This document shows positions 36,562 through 44,600 of a DNA stretch of 58,923 nucleotides, piece by piece. The translations under genes were made by a program, and so were the position numbers. The notes below the pieces were generated by a model. That model worked only from the letters and a program-made list of their open reading frames with translations. It was not told where the DNA came from and searched no databases. Source of the DNA: Rhodospirillaceae bacterium (GTDB lineage: Bacteria > Pseudomonadota > Alphaproteobacteria > Rhodospirillales > UBA2165); contig JABHAA010000105.1 of assembly GCA_018674495.1 (NCBI GenBank), forward strand, positions 1-58,923. The letters are read 5' to 3'. The first letter of the stretch is position 1; every line of letters begins with the position of its first letter.

Positions 36562-37749
36562 TTACAACCCCAGCACCCGTTTTCCCAATATTTCCGCTTG
36601 GATCTCGTTGGTGCCACCCAAAATTGTGTAGGCGCGGAAATTCAGATAACGGGGGGCGATGCCGAGCAGCTCTTCCTCGTCCGGCGGCAGTTGCAGGGCA
36701 TCGTAGAGCGGGCGCTCGGGCTCCCACTTTAAGATATCTTCACCGGCGGCATCCAAGGCCAACTCGGAAACTTCCTGGCGGATCGAGGACCAGCGCATTT
36801 TCAGCATCGACGAAATGGCGCCCGGATTGGCGCCCGATTGCAAATCCGAAAGGACGCGGATATCGACCATCTCCATGGTATCCAGATCGGCGCCGATCTC
36901 GGCCATGCGGATGCGAATATGGGCGTCGTCGATAAGCCCCCGGTCCCGGATCAGGCGCACCACCTTGGCGAACTGGGCGCGCACCCGGCCCGCTACCAGT
37001 GCGCCGCCGCGCTCAAACTCCAAAAGATATTTGGCCACGTCCCAGCCCTTGTTTTCCTCGCCGACGCGGCCCGACTGGGGCACGCGCACATCGTCAAAAA
37101 ATACTTCGTTGAATTCATGATCGCCGCCATTGCCGATGATTGGGCGGATGGTGATGCCGGGCAAGTCCATGTCCAGCAAGATGAACGTGATGCCTTCCTG
37201 GCGCTTGCCTTCGGTGGAGGTGCGCACCAGGGCGAACATGCAGTTCGATTTGTGCGCGAACGAGGTCCAGATTTTCTGGCCGTTGATGATGTAATCATCG
37301 CCGTCGGCGACCGCCTTGGTTTTGAGGGAGGCGAGGTCCGAGCCCGAACCCGGCTCCGAATAGCCTTGGCACCAATGGTCTTCGCCGGAACAGATGCTGG
37401 GTAGGTATTTGTTTTTTTGCTCATCGGTGCCGAAATGCATGAGCACCGGGCCCACCATGCGCGAGCCTTGGCCGTTATAGACCGGCGCGCCGGCGCGGGC
37501 GCTTTCCAGATCGAAGATATATTTCTGCACAGGCGTCCAGCCGGGACCGCCCCATTCATCGGGCCAGGACGGCACCGACCAGCCCTTTTTATGCAGCAAC
37601 TTGTGCCATTCATAACCCAATTCTGGCTCGTTCAGGAACGCCGTGGTCAGGGTCATGGCCCGGCGGGTTGCGTCCGGCAGGTTGGCGTCGATAAAGGTGC
37701 GCACCTCTTCGGCGAAAGCGACGTCTTCGGGGGCTAGGTTCAAATCCAC
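36562..37749 (-). CDS. Acyl-CoA dehydrogenase (FadE-like), partner 1
   Basis: This 395-residue FAD-dependent enzyme has the acyl-CoA dehydrogenase fold, with the FAD/substrate motif YSEPGSGSDLASL near residue 130 and a C-terminal GGTNEIQAEILGKRVLGL. The GTG start at 37749 follows GGGAGA. It lies 20 bases after a second, shorter acyl-CoA dehydrogenase gene. Adjacent pairs like this form alpha2beta2 heterotetramers in steroid degradation (FadE28/FadE29 type), where one subunit supplies most of the FAD site. That pairing is inference here. Confidence 0.92.
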   Translation of the reverse strand: MDLNLAPEDVAFAEEVRTFIDANLPDATRRAMTLTTAFLNEPELGYEWHKLLHKKGWSVPSWPDEWGGPGWTPVQKYIFDLESARAGAPVYNGQGSRMVGPVLMHFGTDEQKNKYLPSICSGEDHWCQGYSEPGSGSDLASLKTKAVADGDDYIINGQKIWTSFAHKSNCMFALVRTSTEGKRQEGITFILLDMDLPGITIRPIIGNGGDHEFNEVFFDDVRVPQSGRVGEENKGWDVAKYLLEFERGGALVAGRVRAQFAKVVRLIRDRGLIDDAHIRIRMAEIGADLDTMEMVDIRVLSDLQSGANPGAISSMLKMRWSSIRQEVSELALDAAGEDILKWEPERPLYDALQLPPDEEELLGIAPRYLNFRAYTILGGTNEIQAEILGKRVLGL

Positions 37750-37769
37750 TGGCTTATTCTCCCTGTTCC

Positions 37770-38921
37770 TTAAGCCGCTGGCGACAGCAACAGGCCGGCG
37801 CCGGCGGTGTCGGGATCGGCGATGATGGCGGCATATAATTCGGCGTGACGGGCAGTGCTGCCGTAGCTAGCCTCATAAACCATCAGCCGCTTGGCGTAGC
37901 TGCCGATGGTCAAATCGGCGGTGGTGCCGATGGCGCCGTGGGTCTGGATGGCGTTCTGGCCAACGAAGCGGGCGCAGCGCCCGACCTTGGATTTGGCGCT
38001 GGATACGGCGCGCCGGCGCTTGCTTGCGGGTGCGTCCGCCGACAAAACCGCCAGCGTGGTGACGGCGCGGGCTTCTTCTTCCGATACCTTCATGTCCACC
38101 AGCCGGTGGGCCAATACCTGAAACTTGGAGATCGGCTTGCCGAACTGCTCGCGCGTCTTGGTGTATTCGACGGTTTCTTCCACCAATTTCGCCATGGCGC
38201 CGACCGCGTCTGCCGATAGGGCCGCGATGGTCCTGTCGATGGCGGCCTCGATGGCGTCCGATGCATCTTCCAATCCGCCCAGCATTTGGGCGCGCCCGAC
38301 ATTTACGCCGGTCAGTTCCACATCGGCGGCGCGCCCGCCATCCAGGGTGCGGTGCGGGCGCAAGGTGACGCCGGTTGCATCGCAATCGATCATGAAGACG
38401 CCGATGCCTTCACCGATACGCGCCGGCACCAATAGCCGCCCGGCCATGGGTGCGTCGATCACCGATTTGCGGGCGCCGCTTAACACATATCCGTCGCCGC
38501 TTGGCGCTGCGTCCACCGAAATATCACCCGCTGCGCCGCCCATAAATGCGATCCGCAAGGCGCCTTCGCCGATGGCCGGCAAGGTTTCGGCGCGCTGCTC
38601 CGGCGTTCCGATGGCGGCGACCAGCCCGCCACAAAGAACCACCGTGGTTATGTAGGGCTCCACCACCATATTGCGCCCGAAGGCTTCTGTCAGGATCGAG
38701 ATTTCCACCATGCCGGCGCCTAGGCCGCCGTCTTCTTCGGCGAAGGGCAAGGCCAGCCAGCCCAATTCGGCAAACTGGCGCCACATGTCATCGGCCCAGG
38801 CGGCATCGTCTCCTTGGTCCGCTGGGCTCCCATGGCGGGCGCTGAAATCATAATTTTCCGACAGCATCCGTTCGGCACTGTCGGCCAGTAAGGTATGCTC
38901 GGTGTCTCGCTGTAAATCCAA
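37770..38921 (-). CDS. Acyl-CoA dehydrogenase-like protein, partner 2
   Basis: This 383-residue acyl-CoA dehydrogenase homologue keeps the N-terminal helical domain, a middle beta domain and the C-terminal motif QTHGAIGTTADL that contacts FAD of the neighbouring subunit. Its middle FAD/substrate segment is degenerate (AFMGGAAGDIS rather than xxSEPxxGSD), so it probably works with the neighbouring FadE as a heteromer. The start is TTG at 38921 after GGGGGAGA. It is the first gene of the minus-strand arm, 89 bases from the divergent CoA ligase. Confidence 0.88.
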   Translation of the reverse strand: MDLQRDTEHTLLADSAERMLSENYDFSARHGSPADQGDDAAWADDMWRQFAELGWLALPFAEEDGGLGAGMVEISILTEAFGRNMVVEPYITTVVLCGGLVAAIGTPEQRAETLPAIGEGALRIAFMGGAAGDISVDAAPSGDGYVLSGARKSVIDAPMAGRLLVPARIGEGIGVFMIDCDATGVTLRPHRTLDGGRAADVELTGVNVGRAQMLGGLEDASDAIEAAIDRTIAALSADAVGAMAKLVEETVEYTKTREQFGKPISKFQVLAHRLVDMKVSEEEARAVTTLAVLSADAPASKRRRAVSSAKSKVGRCARFVGQNAIQTHGAIGTTADLTIGSYAKRLMVYEASYGSTARHAELYAAIIADPDTAGAGLLLSPAA

Positions 38922-39010
38922 TGGAAATCTCCCCCTCGGCCATTGCGCCTTTGGAATATTACTTTAAGCTTCCGGTTCAATCAAAGCCAACATGACAAGG
39001 GGACGGGGTA

Positions 39011-40546
39011 TTGTTCGGCAGTGGTAAGGTCATTTCCGGGGATCGGGTTATCGACAAGGCCGATCTGGAGGTGCGCGCCCGGCGCGCCGCGACGGCGCTG
39101 AACAGCCTAGGCATCGACAACGGTGGTGTGTTCGCGGTGTTTCTGCGCAATGATTTCGCCTATCTGGAAGCGCGCATGGCCGCCGATTTCCTGGGCGCCT
39201 ATATCGTCGCCACAAACTGGCACCAGAAAGATGACGAGGTCGGCTATATCCTTAGTGATTGCGAGGCCGAGGCGCTCATAGTCCATGCGGACCTGCTACC
39301 CCAAATCGAACCCGGAATACCGGACGGCCTCCCCGTTTACGTCGTGCCGACGGCAGTGGACTTGGCTGAAGCCTATGGCGCCGATGCATCGATCTGCACG
39401 GTGCCCGATGGCCGCACAGATTGGGGCCAATGGATCGAAGGGTTCGAGCCTTGGGACGCGCCGGGGCGGCCGCCGCGCCCGGCGATCATGTACACATCGG
39501 GCACCACCGGGCGGCCCAAGGGGGTGGTCAAGCAACCCTTGAAGGCGGATCAGGTGGAAATGGCGGCCAAGCTGGGCGCCGATACGTTTGGCCCGAGGAA
39601 CGGCATGGTCTCGCTTTTGTGCGGCCCCTGTTATCATTCGCCGCTGGATGTGCAGGCGCGCCAAGGGCTCACATACGATGCGGATCTGATCATCCAGCCG
39701 CGCTTCGATGCGGAAGAATTCCTGGCGCTGGCGGAAAAATATGGCGCCACCAACGCCCACATGGTGCCGGTCATGTTCGTGCGCATGCTCAATCTGGCCG
39801 AAGACGTGCGCGCCAAATATGACATTTCTTCGATCGAGCATATCATTCACGGCGCAGCGCCATGTCCCCCTGAGGTCAAGCGCGCCATGATCGATTGGTG
39901 GGGGCCGGTGTTTTGGGAATATTACGGCTCCACAGAGCTTGGCGTGCCGGTACTCGGCACCTCCGAAGACTGGCTGGCGCGCCCCGGCTCTGCGGGCCGG
40001 CTTGTGCCTGGCGCCACCATCAAGATTGTCGATGACAACGGCAAAGAGGTTCCCACCGGCGAAGTTGGCGAGATATTTACCGGCTCCACCGCGCGCGCCG
40101 AATTCACATATAAGGGCCGCGATGCCGACCGCGCCGAAGCCGAATTGGACGGCATGTATTCCATGGGCGACATCGGCTATATCGACGCCGACGGCTATAT
40201 CTTCATATCCGACCGCAAGCGCGACATGGTGATCTCCGGCGGCGTCAATATCTACCCGGCTGAGATAGAGGCGGCCTTAACGCAAATGGCCGGGGTCAAT
40301 GACTGCGCCGTGTTCGGCATTCCCGACGACGAATTCGGCGAAAAGCTGATCGCCTTTGTGGAGCCGGCCCCGGATACTGCTCTGGAAGTTGCCAGCGTGC
40401 AGGAGCATCTTCGCGCCCATCTTGCTAACTACAAGGTGCCGCGCATAGTCGAGTTCGCGGCCAGTCTGCCGCGCACACCCACGGGCAAAATCATAAAACG
40501 CGAGCTGCGTGATCCTTATTGGAAGGAAGCTGGCCGCACTATCTGA
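39011..40546 (+). CDS. Acyl-CoA synthetase (AMP-forming)
   Basis: This 511-residue ANL-superfamily ligase activates a carboxylic acid to its CoA thioester with ATP. The P-loop IMYTSGTTGRPKGV is near residue 160. YYGSTELG and the hinge region GDIGYIDADGYIFISDRKRDM follow, and the catalytic Lys is in TPTGKIIKREL. Translation begins at TTG 39011 after AAGGGGACGGG. It heads the plus arm of the bidirectional cluster, and thiolase, DUF35, amidohydrolase and transporter genes follow at 11-29 base gaps. The acid could be the product of the P450 or of side-chain oxidation. Confidence 0.92.
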   Translation: MFGSGKVISGDRVIDKADLEVRARRAATALNSLGIDNGGVFAVFLRNDFAYLEARMAADFLGAYIVATNWHQKDDEVGYILSDCEAEALIVHADLLPQIEPGIPDGLPVYVVPTAVDLAEAYGADASICTVPDGRTDWGQWIEGFEPWDAPGRPPRPAIMYTSGTTGRPKGVVKQPLKADQVEMAAKLGADTFGPRNGMVSLLCGPCYHSPLDVQARQGLTYDADLIIQPRFDAEEFLALAEKYGATNAHMVPVMFVRMLNLAEDVRAKYDISSIEHIIHGAAPCPPEVKRAMIDWWGPVFWEYYGSTELGVPVLGTSEDWLARPGSAGRLVPGATIKIVDDNGKEVPTGEVGEIFTGSTARAEFTYKGRDADRAEAELDGMYSMGDIGYIDADGYIFISDRKRDMVISGGVNIYPAEIEAALTQMAGVNDCAVFGIPDDEFGEKLIAFVEPAPDTALEVASVQEHLRAHLANYKVPRIVEFAASLPRTPTGKIIKRELRDPYWKEAGRTI

Positions 40547-40575
40547 GCAATCAACGAGAAACGGAGGAAACCCAA

Positions 40576-41745
40576 GTGGCAAAAAAAGATATCGCCATTG
40601 TCGGCTATCACGAAACCAAGATCGATGTGAACACCGGGCGCAGCCCGTTTGATTTCGCCGGCGAAGTGCTGGACGGATTGCTGGATCAGACTGGCCTCGA
40701 AAAAGACGCCATCGACGGCTTTGCGGTGTGCAGCGCCATGTCGGGCATGTCGACGCCGTTCTGGTCGGTGGTGGTCTCCGACTATCTCGGAATGGAATTG
40801 AACTGGTGCCAGCAAGTGGATATTGGCGGCTCCTCGCCTTTGGGTGCGGTATCCAGGGCGTGCTCGGCCATCCGCGACGGCCAATGCGAGATTGTCTTCG
40901 TGCTCGGCGCCGATTCCCAATCGACGGCAAACCTGTCCAATGCGCGCGGCTGGCAGCCGGAGTTTCAGAATCCGGTCGGGCTGATGGGCCCTCCCGGCGC
41001 CTTCGGCTTCATCTCCAACCGCTATGATGGGGTTTATGGGCTCGATCTGACAGCCCTGGCGCGGATCGCCGTCGCCCAGCGCGGCCACGCGGTGATGAAC
41101 CCAAACGCATTCGAGAAGTTCCGGGTGCCGATCACCGAAGATGATTATCTGAATTCCCGCATGATTTCCGACCCGGTGCGCTTACTCGATTGCGTCATGC
41201 CCTGCGACGGCGGCAACGGCGTTATTGTCATGAGCACCGAGCGTGCCAAGGCGCTGGGTATGGATAAAATGGTGCACCCCACCGGCTATGGCGAGCGTAA
41301 CAATCACGGCGTTAATGATAACAACACCGATATCTTGGAGAGCGGCCATTGTGTCGCAGGGCCGAAAGCCCTCGCCCAGGCCGGCATGACCGTGGATGAT
41401 TTGGACATGTTCCAGCCCTACGATGATTTCATTATCGCGGTCATGCTGCAGATGGAAAATATCGGCTTTTGCGAGCGCGGCCAGGGCGCCGCCTTCGTCA
41501 AGGATACGGACCTCACCCATACCGGCAATCTGCCCTTGAATACGTCCGGCGGACAAATCTCGGCGGGTCAGGCGGGGCTTGCCGGCGGCGGCACCAATCT
41601 GGTCGAAGCCGTGCGTCAATTGATGGGCGAGGGCGGCGAGCGCCAGGTGGCCAAAGCCTCCAACGCTATGGTTACCGGCATCGGCGCCATTCCTTATTTA
41701 AGGAATTGGAGCTGTTCCACCGTGATGATCCTGGAAGCCGGTTAG
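40576..41745 (+). CDS. Thiolase-superfamily protein without nucleophilic Cys (SCP-x/Ltp2-like)
   Basis: This 389-residue protein has the duplicated thiolase fold of the non-condensing lipid-transfer/Ltp2 group. The usual catalytic Cys region reads VDIGGSSPLGAVSRA, with Ser in its place, and the late CxG motif is absent (MVTGIGAIPYLRNW). In the sterol igr system, Ltp2 is a retro-aldolase that works with a DUF35 partner. A DUF35 gene follows 21 bases later, which supports the same arrangement. GTG start at 40576 follows CGGAGGAAA. A thiolysis role is unlikely, and an aldolase role is inference. Confidence 0.85.
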   Translation: MAKKDIAIVGYHETKIDVNTGRSPFDFAGEVLDGLLDQTGLEKDAIDGFAVCSAMSGMSTPFWSVVVSDYLGMELNWCQQVDIGGSSPLGAVSRACSAIRDGQCEIVFVLGADSQSTANLSNARGWQPEFQNPVGLMGPPGAFGFISNRYDGVYGLDLTALARIAVAQRGHAVMNPNAFEKFRVPITEDDYLNSRMISDPVRLLDCVMPCDGGNGVIVMSTERAKALGMDKMVHPTGYGERNNHGVNDNNTDILESGHCVAGPKALAQAGMTVDDLDMFQPYDDFIIAVMLQMENIGFCERGQGAAFVKDTDLTHTGNLPLNTSGGQISAGQAGLAGGGTNLVEAVRQLMGEGGERQVAKASNAMVTGIGAIPYLRNWSCSTVMILEAG

Positions 41746-41766
41746 AGATTAATAGGAGCGAATGAT

Positions 41767-42183
41767 ATGAGCGAAACAGAAATTCCCCCGCGCCCGGCGC
41801 CAGTGCCCACCAATTTTTCCCAACCTTTCTGGGACGGTGCCAAGGAGAAGAAGTTTATGCTGCAATATTGCCTGGATACGGGCAAATACCAGTTCTTTCC
41901 GCGCCCCAACTCTATCCACACGGGCCGCCGCAACACCGAATGGCGCGAAGCGTCTGGCGACGGCACGGTCTATTCGTTCACCGTCACCCGCCGCGCGCCG
42001 CCGGCGTTCCGAGGGCGCGAGCCATATGTGATCGGCTCCATCCAGCTGGCCGAGGGTCCGCGCATGATGGCCGAGATCGCCGGCGCCAAGTTCGAAGATT
42101 TAAAGATCGGCGCCAAGGTCCGCATCACCTGGGAAGAGGTGAACGAGGAATATAACTATCCGGTGTTCGAGCTGGTGGAATAG
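41767..42183 (+). CDS. DUF35/OB-fold protein with degenerate zinc ribbon
   Basis: This 138-residue OB-fold protein is of the DUF35 family that partners thiolase-like enzymes. The C-terminal OB domain is clear (GTVYSFTVTRRAPPAFRG, VIGSIQLAEGPRMMAEI, GAKVRITWEEV). The N-terminal rubredoxin-like ribbon should have CxxC twice, but here it reads QYCLDTGKYQFFP and the second pair is missing (PNSIHTGRR), so only one Cys remains. Loss of zinc binding is likely. TAGGAGCG precedes the ATG. It is the partner candidate of the thiolase-like protein directly upstream. Confidence 0.85.
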   Translation: MSETEIPPRPAPVPTNFSQPFWDGAKEKKFMLQYCLDTGKYQFFPRPNSIHTGRRNTEWREASGDGTVYSFTVTRRAPPAFRGREPYVIGSIQLAEGPRMMAEIAGAKFEDLKIGAKVRITWEEVNEEYNYPVFELVE

Positions 42184-42194
42184 AGACAGCAGCC

Positions 42195-42881
42195 ATGGTC
42201 ACGCTTCAGGCGCGCCCGGCGGCCATCGAAATCGATCCGGCCCAAACCGCGCTGGTTATCGTCGATATGCAAAACGCCTTCGCTTCCAAGGGCGGTATGT
42301 TCGATCTTGCCGGCTTCGATATTTCGGGCGCGCCCGCCGCGATCGAGGCTAACCAACGGCTGATCCATGGCTGCCGCGCCGCAGGGGTCCAGCTTGTCTA
42401 TCTGCAATATGTCTATGATGCCGAATTGCGGGACGGCGGTGGCCCGGAATCGCCCAACTACCACAAGGAGCTGGGCATGGTAATGATGCGGGACAAGCCT
42501 GAACTGGCGGGCAAACTTTTGGTCGAAGGCACCTGGGACGCGGCGATTATCGATGAACTGACGCCTGTGCCCGGTGACAAGGTGATCATCAAAACCCGCT
42601 ACAGCGGCTTTTGCCGGACCGAAACCGAAGACTATTTACGGTCGCAGAATATCAGCCATCTATTGTTCACAGGGATCGCCACCAATGTCTGCGTCGAAAG
42701 TACAGCCCGTGATGCCTATTTCGCGGAATTTTTCCCCATCGTGATCGAAGACGCCATGAACCATTCCGGCCCGGACTTCAACCGCCAGGCGATGCTATGG
42801 AACTTCGAAAATGTGTTCGGCTGGGTCACGAAGTCAGCGCATGTCCTTGCGGCGTTGGAGGCGAAGGCCAACGCGGCCTGA
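42195..42881 (+). CDS. RutB-like isochorismatase-fold amidohydrolase
   Basis: This 228-residue protein closely follows the RutB pattern. RutB hydrolyses ureidoacrylate (peracid) to carbamate and aminoacrylate in pyrimidine use. The catalytic triad Asp24 (VIVDMQNAFA), Lys133 (IIKTRYSGF) and Cys166 (GIATNVCVEST) is complete and spaced as in RutB, with RutB-like segments FDLAGFD and GGPESPNYHKE. It sits in an operon of CoA-ester genes, facing a RutA-like monooxygenase, and no other clear rut genes adjoin it. The substrate may be another ureide or amide released by those enzymes. Confidence 0.85.
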   Translation: MVTLQARPAAIEIDPAQTALVIVDMQNAFASKGGMFDLAGFDISGAPAAIEANQRLIHGCRAAGVQLVYLQYVYDAELRDGGGPESPNYHKELGMVMMRDKPELAGKLLVEGTWDAAIIDELTPVPGDKVIIKTRYSGFCRTETEDYLRSQNISHLLFTGIATNVCVESTARDAYFAEFFPIVIEDAMNHSGPDFNRQAMLWNFENVFGWVTKSAHVLAALEAKANAA

Positions 42882-42906
42882 TTAACCAAAACAAAGAGCA
42901 ATACCA

Positions 42907-44151
42907 TTGGCACGATCCCTTGGCCTCGGCGGTATCACGGACGCCTTTTCCAGCCGCAATTTCCGCATCTTCTGGACCGGCAACTTCGTCCACAACATCA
43001 CCGTCTGGGTGAACAGGATGGCGCTTGGCTGGCTTACATGGGAGTTGACCCATTCCGGGACCTGGCTGGGCCTGATCGGCGCCGCCGGCATGCTGCCCAT
43101 GGTGTTTGTCGGCCCACTGGCCGGCGTGACCGCCGACCGGTTCGGTCACCGTCTGCAGCTTGTGACCGCCACCTATATCGGCGCCATAACCGCCTTTGTG
43201 ACCGCGATGATGGTTGCCTTCGATGCCATCAGCCCTTTTTCGTTGCTGGCGCTCACCTTGTTGTCCGGCTTAACGCGCGCCTTCAACATTCCGGCCCGTT
43301 CGGCCATGGTCCATGCGCTGGTGGAGCGCCGGCATCTTTCCTCGGCAATCGGCGTCAACAGCGCCACTTATTATGGCGGCAATTTCATCGGCCCGGCGCT
43401 GGCCGGTCTGATCATATCCGTGTGGGGAATCAAGCCGGCTTTTTTCGCCTATGTGATCGGCGAGCTGATCGCCGCCACGTCGTTCGTCCTTTTGCGCTTC
43501 GAAAACGCGCCCGCCGGGCCTAAGCGCAAGTTCGATCTGTTCGGTGACCTGATCGCCGGCGCCCGCTACACGTTTCGGAACCGGGGCATTTTGTCGCTGA
43601 TGATGCTGAGCGCGGTGATGGCGCTATTTTTGCAGCCCTATATGGATATGCTGCCGGGCATGGCCGACAAGGTTTTCGGCATGGGCGCCGAAGGCCTTGC
43701 CTTCCTGACCTCGGCGACCGGCGCCGGCGCCATGTGCGGCGGATTGTGGATCGCCCAGCGGGGCCGCATCGGCGGGCTGGTGCGTATCCATGTGATCATG
43801 TTGGCGGGCGCTATAGTGATGATGCTCGCCTTCGTTGCCACTGATATTTTGGTTGCCGCCATGGCCGCTTTGTTCGCGGTTGGCTTTTGTCTGATCTCGG
43901 CGCATTCGTCGAACATGACCCTGGTGCAGAACGCCGTCGACGGCGATTTCCGCGCCCGGGTCATCAGCTTTTCCGGCGTCGTTGGGGTGTCAGGCCCGGC
44001 CCTCGGCGCGCTGATTATCGGCTGGGCGGCGACGCAGCTCGGCTTCCGCCTGCCGATCGGCGTAAGCGCCGTGGTTGCCCTCGCCGCCTTTGCGCTGATC
44101 GCGCGCATGGTCTTAGCCCGCGCACCGGAATTGGAAGCGTCGAAACTTTAA
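42907..44151 (+). CDS. MFS transporter (EntS-like MFS_3 family)
   Basis: This 414-residue protein has about 12 hydrophobic helices in two halves. The loop 2-3 motif (GVTADRFGHRLQLV) matches the MFS signature GxxxDRxGRR. A long middle loop (residues 195-220, APAGPKRKFDLFGDL) separates the halves. It starts at TTG 42907, 25 bases after the amidohydrolase, and closes the plus-strand operon. It may export or import the cluster substrate. It converges with the RidA-like gene four bases downstream. Confidence 0.85.
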   Translation: MARSLGLGGITDAFSSRNFRIFWTGNFVHNITVWVNRMALGWLTWELTHSGTWLGLIGAAGMLPMVFVGPLAGVTADRFGHRLQLVTATYIGAITAFVTAMMVAFDAISPFSLLALTLLSGLTRAFNIPARSAMVHALVERRHLSSAIGVNSATYYGGNFIGPALAGLIISVWGIKPAFFAYVIGELIAATSFVLLRFENAPAGPKRKFDLFGDLIAGARYTFRNRGILSLMMLSAVMALFLQPYMDMLPGMADKVFGMGAEGLAFLTSATGAGAMCGGLWIAQRGRIGGLVRIHVIMLAGAIVMMLAFVATDILVAAMAALFAVGFCLISAHSSNMTLVQNAVDGDFRARVISFSGVVGVSGPALGALIIGWAATQLGFRLPIGVSAVVALAAFALIARMVLARAPELEASKL

Positions 44152-44155
44152 GCAA

Positions 44156-44581
44156 TCAATCGATCACCGCGATGGCGTTAATCTCCAACATGCAGCGGGG
44201 ATCGGTGGCCAGGCGGACGATTTGAACGGTGGTGGTGGCCGGCTTGGAATCGCCGAAATATTCCAACCAGACTTTGTTCAAGATATCCTGCTGTTCCATG
44301 TCCGTCAGAAAGCGGTCGGCGGTGACGATATCATCGAACGTGGCGCCCACCGCCGAGAGGCCTTTTTTTAAATTCTCCAACGTCGCCCGCGCTTGACCCT
44401 CCATGTCCGTTGGCATATTGGCGAACTCTTCCGGGATGTGCGGATGACTGTGATAGACCGGCGCCGCCGTGACCCCGGCGCAATAGACGGTGGTGCCGCC
44501 GGTCACCTTGATGGCGGGGGCGTAGGGCATCCACACGTCGGGGGCGTCGGGCCAGTGAATATGTTCGACTTGTTTGGGCAT
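44156..44581 (-). CDS. RidA/YjgF/RutC-family protein
   Basis: This 141-residue Rid-superfamily protein has the trimeric chorismate-mutase-like fold. Most RidA proteins hydrolyse reactive enamines and imines with a conserved Arg in the PxR motif; here the segment reads KPATTTVQIVRL, with Thr at that place, so deaminase activity may be absent. CGGAGGT lies ahead of the ATG at 44581. It is the last gene of a minus-strand operon after glycerate 2-kinase. RutC, a related protein, acts in pyrimidine use, which fits the region's theme. Confidence 0.82.
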   Translation of the reverse strand: MPKQVEHIHWPDAPDVWMPYAPAIKVTGGTTVYCAGVTAAPVYHSHPHIPEEFANMPTDMEGQARATLENLKKGLSAVGATFDDIVTADRFLTDMEQQDILNKVWLEYFGDSKPATTTVQIVRLATDPRCMLEINAIAVID

Positions 44582-44600
44582 GGGTTACCTCCGGTTTGGG

